A DNA stretch of 64,000 bases. Origin: a virus. Shown piece by piece: positions 27,546 through 36,820 of the stretch (positions are counted from its first letter, which is position 1; each line of letters begins with the position of its first letter). Location: positions 1 through 64,000 of the IMG/VR virus record IMGVR_UViG_3300033571_022897; one strand, written 5' to 3'. The notes under the pieces were generated by a model, which did no database searches, had not been told where the DNA came from, and saw nothing but the letters and a program-made list of their open reading frames with translations. A program made the translations under genes and the position numbers.

Positions 27546-28571
27546 ATGACTCCTGAACAAAAGAAGATCTTCGACTCTCTTTCACAGAAGCAAGAGCCGG
27601 AAGAACAGCTAACGCTCGATAGTCGTGTGTTGGTTGTAGACGCACTTAACACATTCATGAGGGCGTTTGCTGTCATACGGCACGTCAATCACAATCTGAC
27701 ACCGATAGGTGGTCTCACCGGTTTTTTGCGGTCCGTAGGATACGCAATCAATGTGGTGAGACCCACACGGGTCATAGTGGTTTTCGACGGTCAAGGATCT
27801 TCGACTAACAAGCGTTACATCTACCCAGAGTATAAAGCGAACAGACATCTCAGACGCATAACAAATTGGGACCACTTCGAAACTCAAGAAGCGGAATCAG
27901 AAGCGATCATCAATCAAGTCGTAAGGCTCGTTCATTACCTGAAGTGTTTACCGGTCGACGTATTGACGATCGATAAGATAGAAGCGGACGATGTGATAGG
28001 ATACTTAGCACAGAGGGTAGGAAAACAGACAACGATAATGTCTAGCGATAGAGACTATCTACAATTGGTCAGCGATCGCATAACCGTGTTTTCCCCAACC
28101 AAGAAAAAGTTCTACACACCAGATCTTGTGTTGAAAGAATACGGAGTAACTCCCGAAAATTTCCTAATACAAAAGATGTTGTTAGGTGATTCTGGTGACA
28201 ACGTACCTGGTGTAGTGGGCTTGGGACCAAAGACTCTGATAAAAGAGTTTCCTGAACTAGGAAAAATCGATAAAGTTACGCTTAACGAAATACTGGAGAA
28301 GTGTGAATCTGGAAAAAAGAAGGTTCACGGATCGATAAGAAATTTTAAGAGTCAATTGGAGATCAACAAACTATTGATGGACTTGGAAAATCCTAACATA
28401 CCAGAGGAATCGATAAAAGATATAGAAAATTGCATACTCGAGCCCTATAAGCAGTTTAATTCCCAGGAATTTGTTAAGTTGTATAATGAAGACGATTTAG
28501 GAAACAGCATACCCAACTTACAGGCATGGTTGTTCAATCACTTCCACATACTATCTAAATATAAAGCATGA
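27546..28571 (+). CDS. 5'-3' exonuclease / RNase H (FEN-PIN family)
   Basis: 341 residues. VLVVDALNTFMRAF near 28-41, RVIVVFDGQGSSTNKR near 76-91 and DKIEADDVIGYLA near 142-154 supply the acidic metal-binding residues of the PIN-like active site. SSDRDYLQLV and GDSGDNVPGVVGLGPKTL form the helix-3-turn-helix DNA-binding region. The family includes T4 RNase H and the Pol I 5' nuclease. It removes primers and flaps during lagging-strand synthesis. It abuts uvsX and overlaps the helicase start by 4 bases. Confidence 0.88.
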   Translation: MTPEQKKIFDSLSQKQEPEEQLTLDSRVLVVDALNTFMRAFAVIRHVNHNLTPIGGLTGFLRSVGYAINVVRPTRVIVVFDGQGSSTNKRYIYPEYKANRHLRRITNWDHFETQEAESEAIINQVVRLVHYLKCLPVDVLTIDKIEADDVIGYLAQRVGKQTTIMSSDRDYLQLVSDRITVFSPTKKKFYTPDLVLKEYGVTPENFLIQKMLLGDSGDNVPGVVGLGPKTLIKEFPELGKIDKVTLNEILEKCESGKKKVHGSIRNFKSQLEINKLLMDLENPNIPEESIKDIENCILEPYKQFNSQEFVKLYNEDDLGNSIPNLQAWLFNHFHILSKYKA

Positions 28572-29944
28572 GCACACTAAATACGTTACAACAGTACGGA
28601 GTTTCATTTCAAATCAAGGTTCTGTCGTCCTTGTTAAAACACAAAGAGTTCTTACACAACATTTACGACATCCTAAATCCAGACGAGTTCGATAATCCCT
28701 CTCACAAGTGGATCATCAAAGAGACTCTGAAATACTATTCGAAGTATCATACGAATCCCACTCCTGAGTATCTCTCTGTCGAAGTTAAGAAGATCGATAA
28801 CGACGTTCTTAAGATCAGCGTAGCGGAACAAATCAAAGAAGCTCTTAAAGCCATCAACGAAGATCGCGAATACGTAGAGACAGAGTTCAGTAACTTCTGC
28901 AGAAATCAACAACTAAAGAAGGCTTTGATGTCTTCAGTAGAACTGCTCACTAAGGGACAGTACGATGACATCAGATCGATGATCGATACTGCGTTAAAAG
29001 CTGGTCAAAGCCGGGACATCGGACACGAGTACGAAAAAGATGTAGAAACAAGATACAGATCTGAAGAGAGAAAAGCAGTTCCCACAGTTTGGCCTCACGT
29101 AAATAATTTATTGATGGGAGGTCTAGGAGCAGGAGATCTTGGCATAGTACTAGGATCACCAGGTGGTGGAAAATCTTGGTTTCTAATAAACTTAGGCGCT
29201 GCTGCAGTCAAAGCTGGTTACAACGTGTGTCACTACACTTTGGAACTTTCACAAGACTACGTTGGTAAAAGATACGATTCTACCTTTACGGGTATTGAAT
29301 TCCAAAGGATACACCTTCATAGAGAAGAAATCGAAAAGGTGGTCAATGCTCTACCAGGAAAGTTGATCATCAAAGAGTATCCGATGGGAAAAACTACACC
29401 ATCTACCATAGAAACTCACATACAAAAGTGTGAGACCATAGGATTCAAACCCGATCTTGTCATTATAGACTACGTGGATCTCTTAAGATCTAAGATGAAA
29501 TCCACTGAGAGGAAGGACGAGATAGACGATGTTTACACTTCCATAAAAGGCTTGGCCAGGCAGATAAAAACGCCGATCTGGACAGTCTCTCAAGTGAATA
29601 GGATGGGATCTAAAGATGACATCATCGAAGCCGATAAAATCGCTGGATCTTACGATAAGATCATGATCGCAGACTTCGCAATGTCGCTTTCCAGAAAGCG
29701 CTCTGATAAACTGAATGGAACTGGTAGGATACACATAATCAAAAACAGATTCGGTGCCGACGGTATGACATTTTCTGCAGTTATAAACACTTCAAATGGA
29801 CATATTGACATAAGTAACACAGAAATTGACGATTCAGAGCTCCAGGTAGAAGACAATCCGGTCAGAACAATGCAGAATAGAATACAGTTAGCTGGGGAAG
29901 AGAAAAAATACTTAGCAAACAAATTTTATGAGTTAGGCTTATAA
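28568..29944 (+). CDS. Replicative DNA helicase, DnaB/gp41-like
   Basis: 458 residues. The N-terminal helical domain (to about 170) is followed by a RecA-like motor: GDLGIVLGSPGGGKSWF with Walker A GSPGGGKS near 196-203, HYTLELSQDYVGKRY, PDLVIIDYVDLLRS (Walker B), TVSQVNRMGSKDD, and a C-terminal arginine-finger region ending in IKNRFGADGMTF. This is the SF4 hexameric fork helicase. No primase gene is seen in this window. It overlaps the exonuclease gene by ATGA. Confidence 0.92.
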   Translation: MSTLNTLQQYGVSFQIKVLSSLLKHKEFLHNIYDILNPDEFDNPSHKWIIKETLKYYSKYHTNPTPEYLSVEVKKIDNDVLKISVAEQIKEALKAINEDREYVETEFSNFCRNQQLKKALMSSVELLTKGQYDDIRSMIDTALKAGQSRDIGHEYEKDVETRYRSEERKAVPTVWPHVNNLLMGGLGAGDLGIVLGSPGGGKSWFLINLGAAAVKAGYNVCHYTLELSQDYVGKRYDSTFTGIEFQRIHLHREEIEKVVNALPGKLIIKEYPMGKTTPSTIETHIQKCETIGFKPDLVIIDYVDLLRSKMKSTERKDEIDDVYTSIKGLARQIKTPIWTVSQVNRMGSKDDIIEADKIAGSYDKIMIADFAMSLSRKRSDKLNGTGRIHIIKNRFGADGMTFSAVINTSNGHIDISNTEIDDSELQVEDNPVRTMQNRIQLAGEEKKYLANKFYELGL

Positions 29945-29960
29945 GAAAGAAAATATCAGA

Positions 29961-29968
29961 TATTTATA
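29961..29968 (+). promoter_or_regulatory. TATTTATA promoter-like element
   Basis: In the context CAGATATTTATAACTAC; ends 19 bases before the ATG at 29988. Confidence 0.5.
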
Positions 29969-29987
29969 ACTACAAAAACAACTGATT

Positions 29988-30209
29988 ATGCCGAGCATCT
30001 GGAATCTATATCAAAGAGCCCCCAAAGGTGACAACTTCAGGAGACCTGAAGGATACACGGAGTCTTACATCGATCGTTCGTTCCAAGAAGCCGCTGAGGC
30101 AGCTTCTTCCAATTTGATCGTGGATCTGAAGAATTTCTTCCAATCTACGAATAAGAAGACTTGGTACGAAAGTAAGAACGAGAACGCGGGAAGCGTCCCC
30201 CAAGGTTAA
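29988..30209 (+). CDS. Small hypothetical protein
   Basis: 73 residues, hydrophilic, one predicted amphipathic helix (SFQEAAEAASSNLIVDLKNFF) and a polar C-terminus. It has its own TATTTATA element, which groups it with the tail genes by expression rather than with the replication genes around it. It may therefore be a small virion or late accessory protein. No family is recognised. Confidence 0.5.
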   Translation: MPSIWNLYQRAPKGDNFRRPEGYTESYIDRSFQEAAEAASSNLIVDLKNFFQSTNKKTWYESKNENAGSVPQG

Positions 30210-30242
30210 TCAGTCCAATCTAAACTTTTGGATGTTTTAAAT

Positions 30243-30259
30243 TAGACGAATAGTCTAAA
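30243..30259. other. Short inverted repeat in the leader of the ribonucleotide reductase gene
   Basis: TTAGAC-GAATA-GTCTAA, a 6-bp stem with 5-base loop, in the 116-base gap before nrdB. No T-run follows, so it is not a clear terminator; it may be an operator or mRNA structure. Nothing else is recognised in this gap apart from an AT-rich TATATATATG at the start codon. Confidence 0.35.
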
Positions 30260-30325
30260 GGTCAAAAGATCTGTTTAAAAATTAAAAAACGTAAGAAATT
30301 ACGAAGGCTATTATAGGCTATATAT

Positions 30326-31303
30326 ATGAGCAAATTATTTACGAAACGGGTTAACATTCTACCATACGACTATCCGTCGTTACTTAAATACAAAGACGCA
30401 ATACGACACTCCTACTGGATAGATACGGAGTACAATTTCACTACAGACATAAACGACTTCATGGTCAATATCACCGAAAACGAAAGGGAGGTGATCAAAC
30501 GTACCATGCTTGCCATAGCTCAAATAGAAGTCAACGTTAAAACCTTTTGGGCAGACATGTACAAGCGTATGCCGATCACAGAGATCGGTGACGTAGGCAT
30601 GACATTCGCAGAGTCAGAGGTTAGGCACAAGGACGCATACGCTCGCCTCCTAAGGATCCTTGGTTTGGAGGATGAGTTCAAGACTGTTGTGGAAATCCCA
30701 GCCATTAAAGATAGGATCAAGTATCTAAGCAAATACTTAGACGGTACTCGCAGCACAGACAACAAGATGTACACTAAGTCCGTACTGCTGTTCTCTCTGT
30801 TCATCGAGCATGTGTCACTATTCTCCCAGTTTCTCATCATGATGTCCTTTAATAAAGACCGTAACGTCTTTAAAGGGATATCTAACGTGGTTGAAGCCAC
30901 ATCGAAGGAAGAAGACATACACGGTAACTTCGGTGCAGAGATCATTAACATCATCAAGCAAGAGAATCCCGAGTGGTTCGATTCTGAGTTCGAAGCTCTA
31001 ATAGACACCGCATGTAATAAAGCATATAAAGCCGAGTGTAAGATCCTTGACTGGATCTTTGAACACGGCGAATTAGACTTCCTACCAAAGACAACTATCC
31101 AGCATTTCATTAAGAATCGCTTCAATAACTCTTTGAAAAAGATCGGTATGGAACCCATATTCGAAGTAGATTCCGATGAGATAAAGAAAACCAAGTGGTT
31201 TGAGATAGAGACCACATCCACAAAAGAAGGAGACTTCTTCTACAAGAAACAGATCGACTACTCGAAGAAACAAAAAGCCATAACAGAAGACGATTTGTTC
31301 TAA
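30326..31303 (+). CDS. nrdB: Ribonucleotide reductase, class I small (radical) subunit
   Basis: 325 residues. Metal and radical site residues are visible: Glu68 in AIAQIE; Glu98, His101 and Tyr105 in SEVRHKDAY, which is the E-x2-H-x3-Y pattern where the Tyr carries the radical; and Glu/His in EATSKEEDIHGNF. The C-terminal peptide ending AITEDDLF is the acidic tail that docks into the large subunit. With the next gene it makes deoxyribonucleotides for phage DNA. It is slightly shorter than the usual 340-390 residues but complete. Confidence 0.92.
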   Translation: MSKLFTKRVNILPYDYPSLLKYKDAIRHSYWIDTEYNFTTDINDFMVNITENEREVIKRTMLAIAQIEVNVKTFWADMYKRMPITEIGDVGMTFAESEVRHKDAYARLLRILGLEDEFKTVVEIPAIKDRIKYLSKYLDGTRSTDNKMYTKSVLLFSLFIEHVSLFSQFLIMMSFNKDRNVFKGISNVVEATSKEEDIHGNFGAEIINIIKQENPEWFDSEFEALIDTACNKAYKAECKILDWIFEHGELDFLPKTTIQHFIKNRFNNSLKKIGMEPIFEVDSDEIKKTKWFEIETTSTKEGDFFYKKQIDYSKKQKAITEDDLF

Positions 31304-31345
31304 TAATGAATTAAATACTATACATTAATTGATAACCACTACTTA

Positions 31346-32983
31346 GTGAATTATATGCTATACAAAGATTACTACTGGTTGAATGATGAGGCGAGAACAT
31401 TTCTCTCTCGTGGATACATAACTGAGACTGCAGAAGATAGGATCAAAGAGATAGCTACCGTTGCAGAGAAATACCTTGAGATAAAGGGATTCGCTGAGAA
31501 GTTCGAGCGTTATATGGCTAAGGGCTACTATAGTCTAGCCACCCCAGTATGGATAAACTTCGGTAAAGACAAAGGCCTTCCCATCTCATGTTACGGTTCT
31601 TGGATAGACGACTCTCTTGAGAGCATGCTAACAACAGCAAGAGAAATAGGCATGATGTCGAAATACGGTGGTGGAACATCAGCGTACCTCGGCAACATCC
31701 GCCCTAGAGGATCAGATATCAGTACTGGAGGCAAAGCAGACGGACCTATACACTACGCTCGATTGTACGATACTGTAGTAGATGTTTGTAAACAATCAGA
31801 GGCTCGTCGCGGAGCTTGCGCAGTGTATCTGCCTATAGAGCACAGCGACATAATGGAATTTCTTGACATTGGCAGCGAAGGCAACCCCATACAGAACCTA
31901 CAGTACGGAGTTACAATCGGTGATCAATGGCTTTCTGAAATGAAAGCTGGTGACCCTGTTAAAAGAAAAGTTTGGGCTAAGGTTATCCAACGCCGCTCGG
32001 AGTTCGGGTATCCTTACCTACTTTTCAGGGACAATGCAAATAAAAACACGCCGTACAAGGAACTAGGTTATAAAATCACCGCAAGCAACCTGTGTTCGGA
32101 GATCATGTTACCCACAGACTCTGATAACTCTTTCGTTTGTTGCATAGGTTCAATAAACCTATTGCACTGGGAAGAGATAGAGAAAACGGATGCTATTGAG
32201 GTGTATACACAATTCCTCAATGCTGTGATGGACGAATTTATAATGAAGTCTCACAAACCCGGATTACAGCGCGCTTGGAATTTTGCGCTGAGTCACAGAG
32301 CCATCGGAGTGGGAGTATTAGGATACCATTCATTCCTACAGTCTAAACTAATTCCTTTCGAATCTATACAAGCAAAACAGTGGAATGATAGGATATTCAA
32401 AGTGCTGAAGCAGAGAACAGAGGCCGCTTCCAAAGATCTCTATTTAAACGATCAAGAGAGATACGAGTGCATGAGACCGGGATTTGCTAACACCACACTG
32501 ATAGCTATTGCACCAACAAAGTCCTCTTCTTTTATCTTGGGTCAAGTAAGCATGGGTATCGAACCCATCAAATCTAATTACTTCGTGAAAGATCTTTCTA
32601 AGATCAAGACGGTGTACAAAAACCCGCACTTGCTAGAAGAACTGAAGAAGTATAATATGGATACTGAGGAAGTGTGGGATAGTATCATGAAGAAGGACGG
32701 ATCCGTACAGCACTTGGATTTCCCCACCAAAGAGGTTTTCAAAACCTTCCTTGAGATATCACCAAAAGAGATAATTATTCAAACTGCTCAGCGTCAAAAA
32801 TACATAGACCAATCCCAGTCTGTGAACCTGATGATTCACCCTACGATACCTGCAAAGGACATCAATCAACTTTATTTGTATGCTCATGAAGAGGGTGTAA
32901 AAACCCTTTATTATCAGTATTCACAGAATTCTGCCCAAGCATTTGCTAGAAACATATTAGAATGCGTAAACTGCGAGGCTTAA
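31346..32983 (+). CDS. nrdA: Ribonucleotide reductase, class I large (catalytic) subunit, compact form
   Basis: 545 residues from GTG 31346, with an alternative ATG at 31355. The catalytic set is complete: Cys in PISCYGSW, SNLCSEI (Asn-Cys-Glu), Cys in SFVCCIGSINL, the tyrosine pair in KTLYYQYSQ, and C-terminal redox cysteines CVNCEA. The usual 750-residue form has an N-terminal ATP-cone; it is absent here, so dATP feedback inhibition through that domain is not expected. That suits a virus needing a large dNTP supply. The gene follows nrdB by 42 bases. Confidence 0.9.
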   Translation: MNYMLYKDYYWLNDEARTFLSRGYITETAEDRIKEIATVAEKYLEIKGFAEKFERYMAKGYYSLATPVWINFGKDKGLPISCYGSWIDDSLESMLTTAREIGMMSKYGGGTSAYLGNIRPRGSDISTGGKADGPIHYARLYDTVVDVCKQSEARRGACAVYLPIEHSDIMEFLDIGSEGNPIQNLQYGVTIGDQWLSEMKAGDPVKRKVWAKVIQRRSEFGYPYLLFRDNANKNTPYKELGYKITASNLCSEIMLPTDSDNSFVCCIGSINLLHWEEIEKTDAIEVYTQFLNAVMDEFIMKSHKPGLQRAWNFALSHRAIGVGVLGYHSFLQSKLIPFESIQAKQWNDRIFKVLKQRTEAASKDLYLNDQERYECMRPGFANTTLIAIAPTKSSSFILGQVSMGIEPIKSNYFVKDLSKIKTVYKNPHLLEELKKYNMDTEEVWDSIMKKDGSVQHLDFPTKEVFKTFLEISPKEIIIQTAQRQKYIDQSQSVNLMIHPTIPAKDINQLYLYAHEEGVKTLYYQYSQNSAQAFARNILECVNCEA

Positions 32984-32999
32984 CACAAAAAACTAAATC

Positions 33000-33028
33000 T
33001 TTACAATTATAAGGGCAACGATTACATT
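33000..33028 (+). promoter_or_regulatory. Sigma70-like promoter
   Basis: TTTACA at 33000-33005, 17-base spacer, TACATT at 33023-33028, 17 bases before the ATG at 33045. It has the same -35 hexamer and spacing as the promoter before the SSB gene. Confidence 0.45.
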
Positions 33029-33044
33029 CATCTAAACAAGCGTT

Positions 33045-34067
33045 ATGAAATTAGAAAAATACGAAAAACTAAAACAGCGGTTAGAGGTTCTCAAACTAGA
33101 GAAAAACTTTTTCCCGCTTAACACAACCCTGTATTGGTTTTCCTTTCTTGGAAACATCTTCTTGATTTACTTTGGTTACTTCTTCATAAGAACGATTACA
33201 GACACACTGCCTGACTTATTCCCATACCAGGATGAATTTTTTATGGTGTTTATTGCTCTATTCCTTTCTGGATACGAGCTCACTAAAAGATTTGTAATAG
33301 ATCAGACCGCGAATTCTTTAGTGGGTCCTAAAAAATCTTTGAGTTTTGGAGTTGTATTCGGCGTATTAGCCTCATTGTTTCTAATAGGAGGATCTTTTTA
33401 CATGTCCATAAAGGGCGCTCATAGACTTGTGGACAACAAGGATGTCATAACAGCGCAAATAGATTCAGTATCCACTAAAAAAATAGAAGACATCTCGGCT
33501 TATTACGATAAAGAAATAGCTTTCTATAGATCTCAACCTGCGCGCACACGCACTGATCGAATGTATAGAGATTCTATAGTCTCAAGTCTTCAGGTTCAAA
33601 AGGACACAAAAATAACCGAAGAAGAAAATAAACAGGAGTTTAAAGCTGGTGATTCTTTGGCAGAGAACGAAGAGAACGATTTTGCTTTCATGATCATAAC
33701 GGTGTTTTTAGAGGCGATAGTCATACTCGGTGTTGGATTTAATTCCTTCTATACGGTATCGACATACGAAGAGACGGGTAAGCTACTACAAACACCAAAG
33801 TACCGTCAATACATGAACAACCTCCAACTCTTGAAGATGTATTACGCCAATGGTAAAAAAGAACCTGGGGAATTGACGCTATCATTCACAAAACTTGCAT
33901 CTCTCGTTAAGAATCAAAAGCTGGGAATATCAAATTCAGAGGTAAAAGATTTTATATCGATGTGCACAGAACTTGGAATATGCAAAGAAATGCAGAACAA
34001 GCGTAAGCAACTTGTGATGACCTACGAAGACGCGAAAAAAGCTCTTCAAAAGGACGACATATTTTAG
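33045..34067 (+). CDS. Integral membrane protein between RNR and DNA polymerase genes
   Basis: 340 residues. Hydrophobic helices lie near 28-48, 65-80, 105-125 and 215-235. A long charged extramembrane loop (about 130-205) separates the third and fourth. The C-terminal 100 residues are soluble and helical. The last residues, ALQKDDIF, resemble the acidic tips of the SSB (IDDLFEF) and NrdB (TEDDLF) in this window. A membrane protein in the replication block with an SSB-like tip could tether replication proteins to the membrane; that is inference. No family is recognised. Confidence 0.55.
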   Translation: MKLEKYEKLKQRLEVLKLEKNFFPLNTTLYWFSFLGNIFLIYFGYFFIRTITDTLPDLFPYQDEFFMVFIALFLSGYELTKRFVIDQTANSLVGPKKSLSFGVVFGVLASLFLIGGSFYMSIKGAHRLVDNKDVITAQIDSVSTKKIEDISAYYDKEIAFYRSQPARTRTDRMYRDSIVSSLQVQKDTKITEEENKQEFKAGDSLAENEENDFAFMIITVFLEAIVILGVGFNSFYTVSTYEETGKLLQTPKYRQYMNNLQLLKMYYANGKKEPGELTLSFTKLASLVKNQKLGISNSEVKDFISMCTELGICKEMQNKRKQLVMTYEDAKKALQKDDIF

Positions 34068-34079
34068 TAGATTACTCCC

Positions 34080-36389
34080 ATGATACAAAAAAGTTACGTA
34101 ATGGTGGACACCATGGACAAGTTCCGTGCCATGGCAGACCACGTTAAAAATAACGACATAGTCGCTTTCGATACGGAAACAACGTCTCTCAATCCACGAA
34201 AAGGTAAGATCATCGGTTTCTCAGTCACTCCGGAAATAGGTTACGGTTATTACGTACCTACGATGGTTTTTAAGGATGGAAACTTACAGGATACTTACAT
34301 CGACGGCAAATTGACTCATGATCTCGCTAAGAAGTTCATGACTGCATTGACAACCAAGAAACTTGTGATGCACAACGGTTCATTCGACTGCCGCTTTGTC
34401 AAGTGCTTCTACGATGTTGATCTAATTCCCAGCTTATACGCGGATACTATACTGTTAGTTCATACTCTGATGGAAGAGGGCGCTGGATTCGGTTCAAAGT
34501 CTCCATTCGCTCTGAAGGAAATCGCTAAGACGATTCAGAACGAGATAGGACTTGACGTTGAGAAAGAAGCTAACGAGGAGCAAGTCGAACTTAAGAATTC
34601 TATTAAGAACAACGGAGGTTCAATAACTAAAGAGAATTACGAGATCTTTAAAGCAGACATTGAGATTCTCTCTAAGTATGCTGCGGCCGATACAGACTTA
34701 ACACTTAGAGTGTTCAATTACTTCGAACCGCAACTAGAGTCTCAAGGTCTAAGAAAGTTTTATTACGAAGACGAAGTCATGCCTCTTTACAGGGAAGTTA
34801 CGATTCCCATGGAAAGTCGAGGCGTCAGACTGAATATGCCGCTGATAACAGAGGCAAAGAACAGAATTAGTGAAGATCTAAAGAAGTACCAAGAACTGGT
34901 AATAAAAGAGCTTCTTGCTCACATAGAAGTCAGAACGTGGGTCATATATAAAGCTACTGAAGCTTATCCTCCTAACCACAAGGGAGCTTACGCTCAAGAA
35001 CTGGTTTCCATGTACAACATAGATATACCTAAGTCTGAAAAGACTGGAAAGTATAGCATAACTAACGCCAATGTATCTCAACTGCCAGATAACGAGATAA
35101 AAGAATTCTTGGTTACAGGCAACGCAGAGTCTCTACCTGAGGATGTAAGATTGAAGGTGAGCATGAAACTCTGGAAAGAGGATAACGCGGGTCAATACTT
35201 CAACATACAGTCTAAGGATCACTTAGGAGAAATAGCATTTGGTGCCTTAGGCATCCAACCCATTTCAGAGACAAAAACAGGTAAACCTCAATTCGATGAA
35301 GACATGATACAAATCATCGCTGAGGATCACGATTGGGCCAAGAATTTGCGCATCTACAATAAGTTGATGAAGATCAGTTCTACTTACATGGATCGGTTCT
35401 TGGAAAGTCACGAAGATGGTAAGTACTATTTTTCCTATAAGCAACACGGTACAGTTTCAGGTAGATACGGCTCAGACGCTCAACAGTTGCCAAGGCCAAA
35501 AGAGGAGGGTGAAGACGAACAAGTCATCGTTGAATACAACAACCTTGTTAGGGCGTTCTTCATACCTTACGATGGGAACATATTCATAGATAATGACTAC
35601 GAATCTCTTGAACCCAAGACGTTCTCTCACGTGTCAGGAGATGAGGGACTTATGGACATCTTCAGAAACAATTGGGATTTCTATTCTACGATCGCTATAA
35701 AAACCGAGAAACTTAATCAGTATTCTCCTGACAAAAAAGCCCCTAACTACTTAAGAAAGCTTGCTCCACAATTGCGCAACAAGGCCAAAGCGTATTCGTT
35801 GGGTATACCTTACGGTATGGGTGCATATGCATTGGGTAAAAATATTGGAGTAAAGACTAAAGAAGCTGAAGAACTTGTAAATGGATATCTGAATGGATTT
35901 CCTAATCTTAAGAAGTGGATGGAGGAATCTAAAGCGTTCGCCAAAGAAAACGGTTTCATAAAAACGCAAGTAGGTCGAATAAGACACTTACCAAAAGTTC
36001 AAATACTGTATAGCAAGTACGGAGACAGGCTATTCGATTACAAGTTCAAACTGCAGTTGGAGAAACAAAAGGGAAAAGAATACGTAACGAACATGTTCAG
36101 AGACTATAAGAACGGTCTGAACAACAGTCTAAACGTCCAGATACAGGGCTTAGCTGCATCAATCGTGAATAGGGCGGCGATCGCAATCAATCGTGAGTTC
36201 AAGAAACTTGGCATATCAGGTCAGGTCGTCGCCCAAATTCACGACCAGCTGATCATGGAGGTCGAAGAATCAAGATCTAAAGAAGCAGCAGAAGTCGTTC
36301 AGGATATGATGGAAAATACGACCAAGCTTAAGATACCTTTAGTAGCAATTCCTTCGATTGCCCATAATTGGAGAGATGGACATGGCTAA
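34080..36389 (+). CDS. DNA polymerase, family A with 3'-5' exonuclease domain
   Basis: 769 residues. Proofreading motifs: DTETTS at 31-36 (Exo I), HNGSFD at 98-103 (Exo II), YAAADTD near 200-206 (Exo III). Polymerase motifs: SGRYGS, then DNDYESLEPKTFS near 503-515 (motif A), KAKAYSLGIPYGMG near 568-581 (motif B) and QIHDQLIMEV near 718-727 (motif C). All catalytic acids are present. There is no 5' nuclease domain, which is instead encoded separately at 27546. It is the main candidate for the phage replicase. Confidence 0.95.
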   Translation: MIQKSYVMVDTMDKFRAMADHVKNNDIVAFDTETTSLNPRKGKIIGFSVTPEIGYGYYVPTMVFKDGNLQDTYIDGKLTHDLAKKFMTALTTKKLVMHNGSFDCRFVKCFYDVDLIPSLYADTILLVHTLMEEGAGFGSKSPFALKEIAKTIQNEIGLDVEKEANEEQVELKNSIKNNGGSITKENYEIFKADIEILSKYAAADTDLTLRVFNYFEPQLESQGLRKFYYEDEVMPLYREVTIPMESRGVRLNMPLITEAKNRISEDLKKYQELVIKELLAHIEVRTWVIYKATEAYPPNHKGAYAQELVSMYNIDIPKSEKTGKYSITNANVSQLPDNEIKEFLVTGNAESLPEDVRLKVSMKLWKEDNAGQYFNIQSKDHLGEIAFGALGIQPISETKTGKPQFDEDMIQIIAEDHDWAKNLRIYNKLMKISSTYMDRFLESHEDGKYYFSYKQHGTVSGRYGSDAQQLPRPKEEGEDEQVIVEYNNLVRAFFIPYDGNIFIDNDYESLEPKTFSHVSGDEGLMDIFRNNWDFYSTIAIKTEKLNQYSPDKKAPNYLRKLAPQLRNKAKAYSLGIPYGMGAYALGKNIGVKTKEAEELVNGYLNGFPNLKKWMEESKAFAKENGFIKTQVGRIRHLPKVQILYSKYGDRLFDYKFKLQLEKQKGKEYVTNMFRDYKNGLNNSLNVQIQGLAASIVNRAAIAINREFKKLGISGQVVAQIHDQLIMEVEESRSKEAAEVVQDMMENTTKLKIPLVAIPSIAHNWRDGHG

Positions 36390-36474
36390 ATGCTACATAA
36401 AATATCAGTAATTCTTGTAGGGGCTTATATAAACAAACTGGTGGATACACGTGGAAATACTCTAAGTAATTGCA

Positions 36475-36482
36475 TATTTATA
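36475..36482 (+). promoter_or_regulatory. TATTTATA promoter-like element
   Basis: In the context GCATATTTATAGAAAAAC; ends 26 bases before the ATG at 36509. The preceding 85 bases after the polymerase stop hold no convincing gene. Confidence 0.5.
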
Positions 36483-36508
36483 GAAAAACAAACACAAACA
36501 CAATAACT

Positions 36509-36685
36509 ATGATAGCGAACATCTTATTTTGGGTATTAGCAGCCGGAGTAATCGGATTCATCGGCTACAAATTCGTTCAAATGCAAAAAGACTCTAAAGG
36601 AGGAAACACTGGAAATACTTCTGGTGGTGGAGGCGGAACTGTTGGAGGCGGAGAAGGCGAACTGCCTAAGGATAACATTAAGTGA
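36509..36685 (+). CDS. Small membrane protein with Gly-rich tail
   Basis: 58 residues from ATG 36509. The frame stays open upstream to a TTG at 36470, but that extension crosses the promoter-like element, so the ATG is preferred. Residues 2-22 form one transmembrane helix (NILFWVLAAGVIGFIGYKF). A Lys/Asp linker and a Gly/Thr/Ser-rich tail with GGGGG follow. It may be a spanin-, holin- or antiholin-like or other late membrane peptide; no family is recognised. A terminator follows. Confidence 0.55.
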   Translation: MIANILFWVLAAGVIGFIGYKFVQMQKDSKGGNTGNTSGGGGGTVGGGEGELPKDNIK

Positions 36686-36704
36686 TCCTACTCAAAAAAA
36701 AAAT

Positions 36705-36730
36705 AGCCCCATTATTTGGGGCTTTTTTTT
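36705..36730 (+). terminator. Intrinsic terminator
   Basis: AGCCCC / GGGGCT stem, 7-base loop, eight-T tract. It separates the polymerase/small membrane protein unit from the hsp20 unit. Confidence 0.9.
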
Positions 36731-36768
36731 GCTCACTGAAAATGAAAATTTTTATAAGAACTCAAGAA

Positions 36769-36786
36769 TGTCTATATTTATAGACA
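36769..36786 (+). promoter_or_regulatory. Palindromic TATTTATA element upstream of hsp20
   Basis: TGTCTATA-TT-TATAGACA, a perfect 8-bp inverted repeat centred on the TATTTATA core (36775-36782). It is the only copy of the element embedded in a full palindrome, so it may combine a promoter with an operator for a dimeric regulator. Confidence 0.5.
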
Positions 36787-36820
36787 AATAAACGATAGAG
36801 GTACGACAGGCCTTTAAGTT

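Noticed and set aside
36390-36506. 38-codon frame directly after the DNA polymerase stop
   Set aside because: It runs through the TATTTATA element at 36475 and shows no protein-like pattern. The region is better read as leader of the gene at 36509.
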